From the NCBI RefSeq assembly GCF_039541955.1, contig NZ_BAABHF010000010.1, positions 310,001-374,000 on the forward strand: a stretch of DNA of 64,000 nucleotides, in the 5' to 3' direction. The DNA is from Actinoallomurus oryzae (GTDB lineage Bacteria > Actinomycetota > Actinomycetes > Streptosporangiales > Streptosporangiaceae). The translations under genes were made by a program, and so were the position numbers. Positions 1 through 7,781 of this stretch are shown here, in pieces. Below the pieces are notes generated by a model. The model worked only from the letters and a program-made list of their open reading frames with translations. It did not search any database and had not been told where the DNA came from. The first letter of the stretch is position 1; every line of letters starts with the position of its first letter.

Positions 1-832
1 CACCGACGGGCCCCAGTCGCGCATCTGCGGCAAGGTCCGGGTGCAGACCTATCCGGTGGCCGAACGCCTCGGCATGGTGTGGGTGTACATGCCGCTCGCC
101 GACGAGGAACCGCACCCGATCGACTCGCAGCTGCCCGAGGAGCTCGTCGACAACGCCTTCATGATGGGCGGCCGCATCGAGCCGCGGGCCGGGAACTGGC
201 GGTTCGCCTGCGAGAACGGCTTCGACGAGGGGCACGCGAAGTACCTGCACCGGACGTCGCTGTGGCGACTGTTCAAGGCGATGCCCACCTGGAACATCAC
301 GCGCATCGTCCCCGAGGGCCGCTGGATCTACCGGGTGCAGGACGAGGTGCACTGGGAGGCCGACTTCCCCGGCGTGGGCCGGTGGACCGGCAAGCGCTGG
401 TGGAAGATCCAGCCGCCGAAGGAGACCTTCAACCTCGGCAACACCGGCAAGCCGAAGAAGGTCGACCCGGTCATCGAGTCCCGGGAGTTCCCCGGCTTCG
501 CCTCGCTGTCCATGCCGGGCGTGCTGCGCATCGCGTACCCGAAGTTCATCCACTACGAGTTCTACGTGCCGGTCGACGCCGACAACCATCAGTACGTCGG
601 CGTGATGGTCAACTTCACCGAGGGCTGGAAGACGCTCGGCTTCTACGCCAAGTACCTCGGCGCGGTCCGCTGGCTGTTCCACGGCCAGTTCTCCGGCCAG
701 GACGCGTGGATGGTCGACGTGACGGACGCGCCGCCGGAGAAGCTCTACCGCCCCGACGTGTCGCTCACCGCCTGGCGCACCCTCGCCGAAGAGGAGTTCG
801 CCAAGAAGCGGGCCGAGACCGGCGCCAAGTGA
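1..832 (+). CDS. Rieske ring-hydroxylating oxygenase alpha subunit (5' truncated by window)
   Basis: Large catalytic subunit of a Rieske non-haem iron oxygenase, which dihydroxylates or mono-oxygenates an aromatic ring. The frame is open from base 2 with no start; about 276 residues are visible. The first residues (RICGKVRVQTYPV) are the end of the Rieske [2Fe-2S] domain, so the cluster ligands lie outside the window. The catalytic iron site FDEGHAKYLH (D-x2-H-x4-H) is at 221-250, preceded by NWRFACENG, and a GQDAWM stretch near 700 probably carries the third iron ligand. The NWR-ENGFD context resembles the CarAa / 2-oxoquinoline monooxygenase class as I remember it. Downstream extradiol dioxygenase and hydrolase genes support a role as first enzyme of a meta-cleavage route. 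The substrate cannot be read from sequence. Confidence 0.9.
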   Translation, partial: TDGPQSRICGKVRVQTYPVAERLGMVWVYMPLADEEPHPIDSQLPEELVDNAFMMGGRIEPRAGNWRFACENGFDEGHAKYLHRTSLWRLFKAMPTWNITRIVPEGRWIYRVQDEVHWEADFPGVGRWTGKRWWKIQPPKETFNLGNTGKPKKVDPVIESREFPGFASLSMPGVLRIAYPKFIHYEFYVPVDADNHQYVGVMVNFTEGWKTLGFYAKYLGAVRWLFHGQFSGQDAWMVDVTDAPPEKLYRPDVSLTAWRTLAEEEFAKKRAETGAK

Positions 833-848
833 CCCCTGAGGAGTATCG

Positions 849-965
849 ATGCGACGAACCCTGCTGACCCTCGTCATCGGCGCCGGCCTCGCGGCGGCGG
901 CACCGTGGCTGTGGCGCTGGATCGCCCGTACGAGCAACACCCAAGTCCACCGGATCAACCAGTGA
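849..965 (+). CDS. Small single-span membrane peptide, 38 aa
   Basis: ATG at 849 follows a good Shine-Dalgarno (GAGGAG, 839-844) only 16 bases after the oxygenase stop. The product begins MRRTLLTLVIGAGLAAAAPW and has a basic N-terminus, one hydrophobic span of about 17 residues, then a short polar tail. Its TGA overlaps the GTG of the next gene (GTGA at 962-965), so it is positioned for translational coupling inside the operon. No family recognised; it could anchor or assemble the oxygenase at the membrane, which is inference only. Confidence 0.6.
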   Translation: MRRTLLTLVIGAGLAAAAPWLWRWIARTSNTQVHRINQ

Positions 966-2284
966 CGGGTTTGGAGGGGCTGGACGAGCGGCGCCGGAAC
1001 CTGGTCGCGGCGGCCTGGAAGCACGTCACCACCACGCGGTTGCGCGAGCTGATCGTCGGCCTCGTGAACGAGCCCAGCCCCACCGGCGGCGAGGGACCGC
1101 TGGCCGAGTACATCGCGGGCACGCTCGACGCGTCCGGCATCACCGCGGCGACGCAGCCGCTCGACGACCGGCAGGCCAACGCATGGGGGCGGCTGCACGG
1201 CGACGGCAGCGGCCCCGACCTGATGCTGTACGCGCCGATCGACACGCTGACCACCGGCGACGCGGACGAGGACGCGCCGTGGACCGGCCCGGAGCTCCGG
1301 CCCGACATGCGGCCCGCCGCCCGCGTCGTGGGCGACCTCGTGGTCGGGCTCGGGGCCTCCAACCCGAAGGGCCACGCCGCGTGCGTGCTGATGGCCGCCG
1401 AGGCCATCCACCAGGCCGGACTGCCACTGACCGGGGATCTGCTGGTCGCGTTCGGCGCCGGGGGCATGCCCACGAACGCGCTGTCCGGCAGCGTCCGGCG
1501 CAACACCGGCCAGGGCGCCGGCTGCTCGTTTCTCCTGGAACAGGGGCACTGGACGGACTTCGCGGTGATCGCCAAGCCGGGATGGACGGTCTCGTGGGAG
1601 GAGGTCGGGCTGGCCTGGTTCGAGGTGACCGTGGGCGGGATCCACACCTATGTCGGATCCCGGCACCGGCTGCCGTACGACAACGCGATCGCCCGCGCGG
1701 GCGAGGTCGCCGTACGGCTGGAGCACTGGTTCACCGAGTACGCCGAACGGCACACCGAGGGCACGGTCGCCCCGCAGGGCATCGTCGCCGCGATCGAGGC
1801 CGGCCGGCCGCGGATGGCGGCGGTCACCCCGGCCTCCTGCCGCCTGCTGGTGGACCTGCGGCTGAGCCCCCGGACGACGCCGATGCAGGCCAAGCGGGAG
1901 TTCGCCGCCGCGCTGGCGGAAATCCGCGCCGAGCTGCCCGGCGTCGAGCTGTCGTCGGAGATGGTCCTGGCCATTCCGGGCACCGCGTCCGATCCGGGCA
2001 TGTGGGTGTCCCGCAGCGCGATCGCCGCCTGGGAGGCACTGGAGGGCCGCGAGCACGAGGTGATCCGCGGCAACAGCGGCGCCACCGACGCCAACATCCT
2101 GCGCAGCCGGGGCGTCCCGACCGTACGGATCGGCATGCCGAAGGTGACCGAGGCGCCCTTCGAGATCGACTTCGCCCTCGGCATGAACACCGTCGACGTC
2201 CGCGCGATGGAACGCCTCACCCGGCACCTCATCCGCACGGCGGTCGACACCGTCACCCGCACCCGATCGGAGGTGGGACTGTGA
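962..2284 (+). CDS. M20-family peptidase-like protein lacking metal ligands
   Basis: About 440 residues with the overall M20/ArgE layout: PSPTGGEGPLAEYIAGTL near the N-terminus, a dimerisation-like insert (GGIHTYVGSRHRLPYDNAI), and the late GATDANILRSRGVPTVRIG segment. The canonical metal-binding positions are altered: the GHxD motif reads YAPID, the GRGxxDMK motif reads GLGASNPKG, the catalytic EE pair reads GAGGMP, PE reads AKPG, and the last HxxxE region reads GMNTVD. It is therefore probably not a classical metallopeptidase; a binding protein or a different chemistry are alternatives. Start chosen at GTG 962 because it overlaps the preceding stop; an in-frame start at 905 would run through the small peptide gene. 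The stop overlaps the linker element start at 2281. Confidence 0.75.
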   Translation: MTGLEGLDERRRNLVAAAWKHVTTTRLRELIVGLVNEPSPTGGEGPLAEYIAGTLDASGITAATQPLDDRQANAWGRLHGDGSGPDLMLYAPIDTLTTGDADEDAPWTGPELRPDMRPAARVVGDLVVGLGASNPKGHAACVLMAAEAIHQAGLPLTGDLLVAFGAGGMPTNALSGSVRRNTGQGAGCSFLLEQGHWTDFAVIAKPGWTVSWEEVGLAWFEVTVGGIHTYVGSRHRLPYDNAIARAGEVAVRLEHWFTEYAERHTEGTVAPQGIVAAIEAGRPRMAAVTPASCRLLVDLRLSPRTTPMQAKREFAAALAEIRAELPGVELSSEMVLAIPGTASDPGMWVSRSAIAAWEALEGREHEVIRGNSGATDANILRSRGVPTVRIGMPKVTEAPFEIDFALGMNTVDVRAMERLTRHLIRTAVDTVTRTRSEVGL

Positions 2285-2388
2285 CCGAGCGAAGCGAGGG
2301 AGTCGAAGACGCGCCCTTGTGGTCACCCCCTCCGACGCCGGGAGGTCGGTCGGGGTGGGTTGGTCGGGCAAAGAAGGAGGGCTCATGA
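2281..2388 (+). repeat. Stop-start linker element, copy A (with nested GC-rich insert)
   Basis: Begins GTGACCGAGCGAAGCGAGGG and encodes a 35-residue mini-ORF starting VTERSEGVEDAPLWS. Its GTG overlaps the TGA of the upstream gene, and its TGA overlaps the ATG of the dioxygenase gene (ATGA at 2385-2388). It carries the Shine-Dalgarno AAGGAGG just before that ATG. Compared with copy B1 it is 36 bases longer, owing to an insert at about 2337-2372 that includes a 32-base sequence found again inside the acetaldehyde dehydrogenase gene (10085-10116). Whether the peptide does anything is unknown; a translation-coupling role is inference. Confidence 0.85.
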
Positions 2389-3335
2389 CCGAGGTCGTTC
2401 TGGGAGTCGGCGCGTCGCACAGCACGCTGATGAACACGCACTGGGAGGAGACGGTCCACAAGGACGAGGCCGGGCGCTTCCGCGACGCCCTGTACGCCGC
2501 GCGCGACCGGATCGCCGCGGCGCGGCCGGACACCGTCGTCATCGTGGGTTCCAACCACTTCCGCGGGTTCTGGCTCGACCTCATCCCGAGCTTCACGATC
2601 GGGGTCGGCGAATGCGTCGCGAGCGGCGAGTCCGGCACGCCCAAGGGCCCGCAGCCGGTCGACGAGGAGCTGGCCCGGCACGTCGCGGGCACGCTCGTGG
2701 ACGGCGGCCGCTTCGACGTCGCGTTCTCGGCCCGGCTGCAGATCGACCACGGTCAGTCGCACGCGATCCAGTATTTGCTCGCCGGGCTGGACGTGCGGAT
2801 CGTGCCCATCGTCGTGAACGTCTTTGCGCCTCCGTTGCCCACCCTCGCCCGCTGCGACGCGCTGGGACACGCGATCCGGGAGGCCGTCGAGGCGTTCCCC
2901 GGGGACCGGCGCGTCGCCGTGATCGGCTCCGGCGGCCTGTCGCACCGGCTGCCCTGGCCCGACTGGCGCAGCCCGGACGGCGAGGACGAGGAGTTCATGG
3001 TCCGGGCGTGGCTCGACGGGCGGAACAACTGGCAGGACTACGACGTGCGCCGCCGTCAGATCATCCGGGCCGCCCGGGCAGCGATCAATCCGGAGTTCGA
3101 CGACGAGCTCCTGACCATGGTCGAGAAGGGCGAGCTGCACCGCATCACCACGTACACCACCGAAAGCCTCGAAGAGGTCGCCGGAAACGGTGCGCAGGAG
3201 GTACGCACCTGGCTGGTCATGGCCGCCGCGCTCGGCCACGCGCCCGGCCGTCGCCTCGCCTACGAGGTCATCCCCGAATGGCTCACCGGCATGGGCGTCG
3301 CCGTCATCGATCCCCACGGAAAGGTTTCTTCATGA
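2385..3335 (+). CDS. Class III (LigB/MhpB-type) extradiol ring-cleavage dioxygenase
   Basis: 316 residues. Cleaves a catechol-type ring next to the two hydroxyls using Fe(II). Family landmarks are present in order: GASHS near the N-terminus, VGSNHFRGF, a central DHGQSHAIQYL, and GGLSHRLPWP, which matches the 2,3-dihydroxyphenylpropionate dioxygenase (MhpB) pattern more than the protocatechuate enzyme. Start ATG 2385 has an AAGGAGG Shine-Dalgarno supplied by the preceding linker element. The stop overlaps the next gene (ATGA, 3332-3335), so ring cleavage and hydrolysis are coupled. The true substrate is inferred only to be a catechol derived from the oxygenase product. Confidence 0.88.
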   Translation: MTEVVLGVGASHSTLMNTHWEETVHKDEAGRFRDALYAARDRIAAARPDTVVIVGSNHFRGFWLDLIPSFTIGVGECVASGESGTPKGPQPVDEELARHVAGTLVDGGRFDVAFSARLQIDHGQSHAIQYLLAGLDVRIVPIVVNVFAPPLPTLARCDALGHAIREAVEAFPGDRRVAVIGSGGLSHRLPWPDWRSPDGEDEEFMVRAWLDGRNNWQDYDVRRRQIIRAARAAINPEFDDELLTMVEKGELHRITTYTTESLEEVAGNGAQEVRTWLVMAAALGHAPGRRLAYEVIPEWLTGMGVAVIDPHGKVSS

Positions 3336-4186
3336 GCATCTGGAACGCGCTGGCCGACGTCGACTACCGGCACACCTACGTCGACGCGGGCGGGATCAAG
3401 ACCCGGGCGCTGCAGGCGGGGCCCGAGGACGGCGAGCACGTCGTCTTCCTGCACGGCACGAGCGGTCACCTCGAGGCGTTCGTTCGCAACATCCCCGAGC
3501 ACGCTCGGCGGTACCGCTGCCACGCGATCGACATGCTGGGCCACGGGTACACCGGCAAGCCGGACGTCCCGCAGGAGATCCCCGCGTACGTCGACCACCT
3601 GATCGCCTACCTCGACGCCGTCGGCGCCGAGCGCGCGCACCTGGTCGGCGAGTCGCTCGGCGGCTGGGTGTCGGCGTGGGCCGCAAGCGAGCACCCGGAG
3701 CGAGTCGCGTCGCTGCAGCTGCTGTGCATGGGCGGCACGAAGGTCAACCCGTCGGTGATGGAGCGCCTGAAGAAGACGACGACCGCCGCCTCCCTCGAGG
3801 ACGACATCGAGCTCACCCGGAACCGGCTGCGGCTGCTGTGGGCCGAATGGGACGAGGAGTTCGGCGACGAGCTCACCGAGGCGCGGTACGCCATCTACCA
3901 CCGGCCGGACTTCCAGAAGAACCTGCCGAACCTCCTGGCCCTGCAGGAGGTGGAGATCCGCGAGCGCAACCTGCTGCGCCCGGACCGGATGGCCCGGATC
4001 ACCGCCCCCACCTTGGTCGTCTGGGGCAACAAGAACCCGTTCGGCGACGTCCCCGAGGCACAGGCGATCACCGACGCCATCCCGGGAGCACGGCTGGAGA
4101 TCTTCAACGAGTGCGGGCACTGGCCCCAGCACGAACAGGCCGCCCGCTACAACCCGCTGAGCCTCGCGTTCCTCGCGGAGGCGTAA
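3332..4186 (+). CDS. Alpha/beta hydrolase, MhpC-like meta-cleavage product hydrolase
   Basis: 284 residues, alpha/beta hydrolase fold. Likely splits the C-C bond of the ring-opened dienoate. Oxyanion-hole region VFLHGTSGH, nucleophile elbow GESLGG (Ser), and catalytic His in ECGHWPQHE are all visible. The usual acid position reads GNKNPFGD, with Asn where Asp is normally found, so the acid may be the following Asp or shifted. ATG 3332 overlaps the dioxygenase stop. The gene order dioxygenase-hydrolase is the standard meta-pathway arrangement. It ends TAATGA, overlapping the start of a short linker ORF. Confidence 0.87.
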   Translation: MSIWNALADVDYRHTYVDAGGIKTRALQAGPEDGEHVVFLHGTSGHLEAFVRNIPEHARRYRCHAIDMLGHGYTGKPDVPQEIPAYVDHLIAYLDAVGAERAHLVGESLGGWVSAWAASEHPERVASLQLLCMGGTKVNPSVMERLKKTTTAASLEDDIELTRNRLRLLWAEWDEEFGDELTEARYAIYHRPDFQKNLPNLLALQEVEIRERNLLRPDRMARITAPTLVVWGNKNPFGDVPEAQAITDAIPGARLEIFNECGHWPQHEQAARYNPLSLAFLAEA

Positions 4187-4254
4187 TGACCGGGGATCCC
4201 GAAGGGCGCGGAGGCGCGATGACGGGGCTCCGGAAGGGCGGTGCGGCACGATGA
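4186..4254 (+). repeat. Start-site tandem repeat forming a 22-residue stop-start linker ORF
   Basis: Between the two hydrolase genes the start region occurs three times in tandem, with ATGs at 4186, 4219 and 4251. Each unit follows the pattern ATGAC(C/G)GG, then TCCxGAAGGGC. The ORF from ATG 4186 (MTGDPEGRGGAMTGLRKG...) overlaps the upstream TAA and ends in a TGA overlapping the ATG of the next gene at 4251, which itself begins MTGIRKG. It is unrelated in sequence to the MTERSEG linkers but has the same architecture. It looks like a tandem duplication of the downstream gene's 5' end. Confidence 0.7.
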
Positions 4255-5036
4255 CCGGCATCCGGAAGGGCTACGCGGACACGTCCTTCGGGCAGGTCCA
4301 CTACGCCGAATGTGGGTCCGGCGCTCCCGTGCTGCTCCTGCACCAGACGCCGCGATCCTGGGACGAGTACCGCGAGGTGCTCCCCCTCCTCGGCCGGACG
4401 CACCGCGCGATCGCCATGGACACGATCGGCTTCGGCGCCTCGGCGCCGCTCGCCGAGCACCGCATCGAGACCTACGCGGCCGCCGTCGTGGAGTTCCTCG
4501 ACGCGCTCGGCCTCGAGCGTACGACGCTGGCGGGCCACCACACCGGTGGCGTCGTCGCGGTCGAGGTGGCGGCGCGGGCGCCGGACCGCGTCGAGCGGCT
4601 GGTCCTGTCGTCCACGCCGTACGTCGACGCCGCCGCCCGTGAGATGCGGCGGCACCGCCCTGCGATCGACCACGTGGAGATCGATCCCGACGGCTCGCAC
4701 CTCACCGAGCTGTGGCGGCGCCGACAGCCCTTCTACCCCACCGACCGGCCGGACCTGTTCACCCGGCTGGTCCGGGACGCGCTGGTCCTCGGCCCGGACA
4801 TCGAGAAGGGGCACGAGGCGGTCAGCGCGTACCGGATGGAGGAGCGCATCGGCCTCGTCCGCTGCCCGGTGCTGTGCGTCGGCGCGTCGGCCGACCCGTT
4901 CAGCTTCCCGGAACTGAAGTCGCTGTCGTCACGTTTCGACAACCCGACCATTGCGGTCATCGAAGGCGGCATGGTTCCTTTGATGGAACTACACTCCCCC
5001 GAGATAGCTGATCTGATCGCGAGGTTCGCGTCATGA
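4251..5036 (+). CDS. Alpha/beta hydrolase-fold protein with non-canonical active site
   Basis: 261 residues. Oxyanion region LLLHQTPRSW and strand/helix order fit COG0596-type hydrolases. The nucleophile elbow reads LAGHHTGG, so His stands where Ser, Cys or Asp normally sits. The C-terminal catalytic His region reads GGMVPLMELH and lacks the usual GxGH pattern; an acid is present in ASADPF. I recall other hydrolase-fold proteins with GHHTG, so this may be a real subfamily rather than a decayed enzyme. Could be a lyase, a decarboxylase or a binding protein. The stop overlaps the regulator start (ATGA, 5033-5036). Confidence 0.8.
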   Translation: MTGIRKGYADTSFGQVHYAECGSGAPVLLLHQTPRSWDEYREVLPLLGRTHRAIAMDTIGFGASAPLAEHRIETYAAAVVEFLDALGLERTTLAGHHTGGVVAVEVAARAPDRVERLVLSSTPYVDAAAREMRRHRPAIDHVEIDPDGSHLTELWRRRQPFYPTDRPDLFTRLVRDALVLGPDIEKGHEAVSAYRMEERIGLVRCPVLCVGASADPFSFPELKSLSSRFDNPTIAVIEGGMVPLMELHSPEIADLIARFAS

Positions 5037-5836
5037 CCGTGGTTCCGTTCGCCCGTACCGACCCCGAACCCTCGATCAGCCCCCAGAACGACGCCGACGC
5101 GATGAACTCCGTCCTCGGCAAGGCTCGTCTCATCATCGAGGCGTTCACCGCGGAGGACGACGTCCTGTCGCTCGCCGAGCTGGTGCGGCGCTCGGGGGTG
5201 GCGAAGGCCAGCGTGCACCGGCTCGCGCAGGAGCTCCTCGAGTGGGGGGTGCTGGAACGGGCCGGCAACCGCTACCGCCTCGGCCTGCGACTCTTCGAGA
5301 TCGGCCAGCGGGTGCCCCGGCAGCGGACCCTCCGCGAGGCCGCCCAGCCGTACATGGAGGACCTGCTGATCGCCACTCAGGAGGCCGTGCACTTCGCGAT
5401 CCACGACGGCCTCGACGTGCTGTACGTCGAGAAGCTCATCGTGCACCGCGGCATCAACAAGGAGTCCCGCGTCGCCGGCCGCCTCCCCCTCTACTGCACC
5501 GCGACGGGGAAGGTGATCCTCGCCTTCTCCCCGCCGTCCCTGTTCCAGGAGGTCGCGCGCAACGGCCTGCGACCACTCACCCGCAAGACGGTCGTGCAGC
5601 CCGGCCTGCTGCGCGCACAGCTGGACAAGGTCCGCGAGGACCGGCTGGCGATCGAGGTCGAGGAGACCCGACTCGGCTACATGAGCGTCGCCGTCCCCGT
5701 CTTCAGTGCCCCCACGACGCTCGCGGGGGCACTGTCGATCACGGCACCCACCTGCCGCATGAACGTCGGCCGCTTCAGCGGCGGCCTGCGCACCGCAAGC
5801 CTCGGCATCTCCCGCACCCTCCAATCCATGGCCTGA
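5033..5836 (+). CDS. IclR-family transcriptional regulator
   Basis: 267 residues. N-terminal winged helix-turn-helix (LSLAELVRRSGVAKASVHRL, about residues 42-61) followed by the IclR effector domain (AVHFAIHDGLDVLYVEKL, then TATGKVILAF). IclR proteins commonly control aromatic catabolism in actinobacteria, binding pathway intermediates in the C-terminal domain. Being last in the operon with an ATGA overlap suggests it controls this locus. Candidate operators of palindromic type occur at 11748-12046. Whether it activates or represses cannot be decided from sequence. Confidence 0.9.
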   Translation: MTVVPFARTDPEPSISPQNDADAMNSVLGKARLIIEAFTAEDDVLSLAELVRRSGVAKASVHRLAQELLEWGVLERAGNRYRLGLRLFEIGQRVPRQRTLREAAQPYMEDLLIATQEAVHFAIHDGLDVLYVEKLIVHRGINKESRVAGRLPLYCTATGKVILAFSPPSLFQEVARNGLRPLTRKTVVQPGLLRAQLDKVREDRLAIEVEETRLGYMSVAVPVFSAPTTLAGALSITAPTCRMNVGRFSGGLRTASLGISRTLQSMA

Positions 5837-5949
5837 CCCATCCCCGACGCCCGGGGTCGACGGGTTCACCTCGCGTAGGCAGGAACCGAGCCGTCCGTGA
5901 CGGGCCGCCCAGGCGTGGCCACCTGCGGAGGAGCCGAGGCTTCGCCGGT

Positions 5950-6711
5950 TCAGTGCGCGAGGTAGCCGCCGTCCACCGGCAGTACGGTGCCGGTCAGGTA
6001 GCCGGCGTGTTCGCCGGCGAGGAGCAGGAGCGCGGCGGTCAGCTCTCGGGTCTCGCCCCAGCGGCCCATCGGCACCTCCCGGCGCACCATGGCGAGGGCG
6101 ACCGGGTCGTCGCGGGACGCCTCGTTCATCTCGGTCAGCACCGGCCCGGGAAGCAGGCAGTTGGCGGTCACCCCGGTACCGGCCAGCTCCAGTGCCAGGG
6201 ACCTGGTCAGCTGGACGACCGCACCCTTCGACGCCGCGTAGCCGGCGCGCTCCGGGGCTCCCACCACGCCGAGTACCGAACCCACCGTTACGATGCGCCC
6301 GTAGCCGGCGGCGGTCATCCGCCTGCTCGCCTCCCGCACGGTGTACCAGGTGCCGTAGAAATTGGTCGCCATACAGGCATGGAGCACGTCGGTGTCCAGG
6401 TCGGCGACGCTGCCCCGCGCCAGGGTTCCGGCGCTGGTGACCACGATGTCGGGTCCGCCGAGCCGCTCGGCCACCTCGTCGACCATGGCACGTACCTGAT
6501 CCTGGTCGGAGACGTCGCAGCGTATTCCGATGGTCCCCGGGCCGATCCGCTCGGCGCACGCCGTGGCCCGGTCCGGATCCCGCGAGGTGATCGCGACCCG
6601 CGCCCCGGCGTCCGTCATGGCACGCGCGGCCGCGAGCCCGATGCCGGAGGCACCACCGGTGATGAGCGCCGTCCGGCCGGCGAGAGAGAACACGGCGTCT
6701 GAACCGTTCAC
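5950..6711 (-). CDS. Short-chain dehydrogenase/reductase
   Basis: 253 residues, classical SDR. NAD(P)-binding TGGASGIG near residue 19, TSAG in place of NNAG, catalytic Ser in VGSV and YAASK catalytic Tyr/Lys. The C-terminal GTVLPVDGGY motif is typical. GTG start at 6711; the start overlaps the TAG of the amidohydrolase remnant (TAGTG). It is the last gene of the reverse catabolic operon and probably oxidises or reduces a hydroxyacyl or alcohol intermediate; the exact substrate is not readable. It converges with the IclR gene. Confidence 0.88.
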   Translation of the reverse strand: MNGSDAVFSLAGRTALITGGASGIGLAAARAMTDAGARVAITSRDPDRATACAERIGPGTIGIRCDVSDQDQVRAMVDEVAERLGGPDIVVTSAGTLARGSVADLDTDVLHACMATNFYGTWYTVREASRRMTAAGYGRIVTVGSVLGVVGAPERAGYAASKGAVVQLTRSLALELAGTGVTANCLLPGPVLTEMNEASRDDPVALAMVRREVPMGRWGETRELTAALLLLAGEHAGYLTGTVLPVDGGYLAH

Positions 6712-6839
6712 TACCGTACGGCCTGGGTCAGGGTTCGCTTGGCCGAGCGGCCCTCCCGCAACTCGACCGGAGCCGCACCGGTTCCGTCGATCAGCCGGGC
6801 ATCGGCGAACACAGTGGGCCGTGCCCTGTCTTCCGTCAT
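6711..6839 (-). pseudogene. Remnant of an amidohydrolase N-terminus
   Basis: A 42-codon frame with ATG at 6839 whose product reads MTEDRARPTVFADARLIDGT and continues GAAPVE. The stretch VFADARLIDGTG is the usual N-terminal beta-strand start of imidazolonepropionase-like metal-dependent amidohydrolases. The rest of the roughly 400-residue enzyme, including every metal ligand, is missing and the frame ends in TAG overlapping the SDR start. It reads as a large internal deletion. It could still work as a short translated leader for the SDR gene. Confidence 0.5.
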
Positions 6840-6871
6840 TTCCTACTCCGATTCTGCGCCAGGCGCGGCGG

Positions 6872-7273
6872 TCAGGAGATGTGCACCTCGACGGTGCCGG
6901 TGGCGCAGACGGTGCCGTCGGCGGCGGTCTCGGTGAGGGCGAGTTCGACGAGGTGGCCGTCGTCGGCCTCCCGTACGGTGCGCACCGTCGCCGAGCAGGT
7001 CAGGGGCACGTCGGCGTACGCGGTCGCGTGGTTACGCCACTCGACGCGGTGCAGCACCGCGCCATGACCGGCCCAGCGCAGCACCGTACGGGCGAACATC
7101 TCGCCGTGCATCGTCGACTGCACCACGACGTCGGGGAACCCCTCGTGGCGGGCATGCTCCTGGTCGTAGTGGATCCGGTGGGAGTTCCAGCTCACCGCGC
7201 TGAAGCGGAACAGCCGGACACGCGTCGGCGTGAACTCCAGCGGCGGGCACACCAGGCCCGGTTCAAGCTCCAT
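6872..7273 (-). CDS. MaoC-like hot-dog dehydratase, C-terminal-type subunit
   Basis: 133 residues. Hot-dog fold acyl-CoA hydratase subunit. The hydratase-2 signature region reads SWNSHRIHYDQEHARHEGFP, with the catalytic Asp/His-type pair N-x-HRIHYD, followed by VVQSTMHGEMFARTVLRW. It overlaps the preceding FAS1-like subunit by 11 bases (ATG 7273 inside the end of that gene), so the two are co-translated and probably form a heteromer, as in two-gene enoyl- or mesaconyl-CoA hydratases. Its place in a ring-degradation operon suggests hydration of an unsaturated acyl-CoA. Confidence 0.82.
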   Translation of the reverse strand: MELEPGLVCPPLEFTPTRVRLFRFSAVSWNSHRIHYDQEHARHEGFPDVVVQSTMHGEMFARTVLRWAGHGAVLHRVEWRNHATAYADVPLTCSATVRTVREADDGHLVELALTETAADGTVCATGTVEVHIS

Positions 7274-7781
7274 CGCCGTCTCCCAGCACGATCACCGACT
7301 CGTCCGACACCACCAGTGGCGTCCCGGAGTCGTCGAAGTACTCGGTGCGCAGCCCAAGGATGACGAAGTCCCCGGCCTTGCCGCGCTTGCGGTCGGCGCC
7401 GGTCAGGGAGCGCTCGGCGTTGATCGTCATGCCGGCCCGCACCGGGGCGAGCAGCCGTACGGCCTGCCCGCCGTGGACCTGCCGGACCGGCAGCCCTTCG
7501 GTGCAGGGTGACTCCTGCGCGCCCAGCCCGTCCGGTCGCAACTCGTCTTCGGGCGGGCCGTCCTCCCAGCTGAGGATGCCGGTCAGGAACATCGGCGGCG
7601 CGATGACCGGACGGCCCGCCGCCTCCGCCGCGCGGGCGGCGACGGCGTACTCGTCGTCGCCGACCGCGATGGCGTACCGGCACAGGTCCCGGACCGTGAC
7701 CTCGCCGAGGCGCACGCGTTCGGTCCGGCCGCGCAGCCGGGCTGCGCGGGCGCGGACCTCCTCCAAGGGATCGCCGGTCAT
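7263..7781 (-). CDS. FAS1-like / MaoC N-terminal-type dehydratase subunit
   Basis: 172 residues from ATG 7781 (MTGDPLEEVRARAARLRGRT). The segment VTVRDLCRYAIAVGDDEYAV followed by PVIAPPMFLTGILSW is the FAS1-like dehydratase pattern (PF13452-type). A later GMTINAERSL region is typical of the same fold. The start has GGAGGACTC just upstream. The preceding linker copy is in the same frame, so a longer form with 34 extra N-terminal residues from 7880 is possible. It partners the MaoC gene that overlaps its end. Confidence 0.82.
   Translation of the reverse strand: MTGDPLEEVRARAARLRGRTERVRLGEVTVRDLCRYAIAVGDDEYAVAARAAEAAGRPVIAPPMFLTGILSWEDGPPEDELRPDGLGAQESPCTEGLPVRQVHGGQAVRLLAPVRAGMTINAERSLTGADRKRGKAGDFVILGLRTEYFDDSGTPLVVSDESVIVLGDGDGA

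Noticed and set aside
905..961. Earlier GTG start for the M20-like gene
   Set aside because: Would overlap most of the small membrane peptide gene; GTG 962 has the 4-nt overlap typical of this operon.
4251..5036. Second hydrolase treated as pseudogene because its nucleophile is missing
   Set aside because: Frame intact, coupled on both sides, and a GHHTG elbow seems to recur in hydrolase-fold proteins; kept as CDS.
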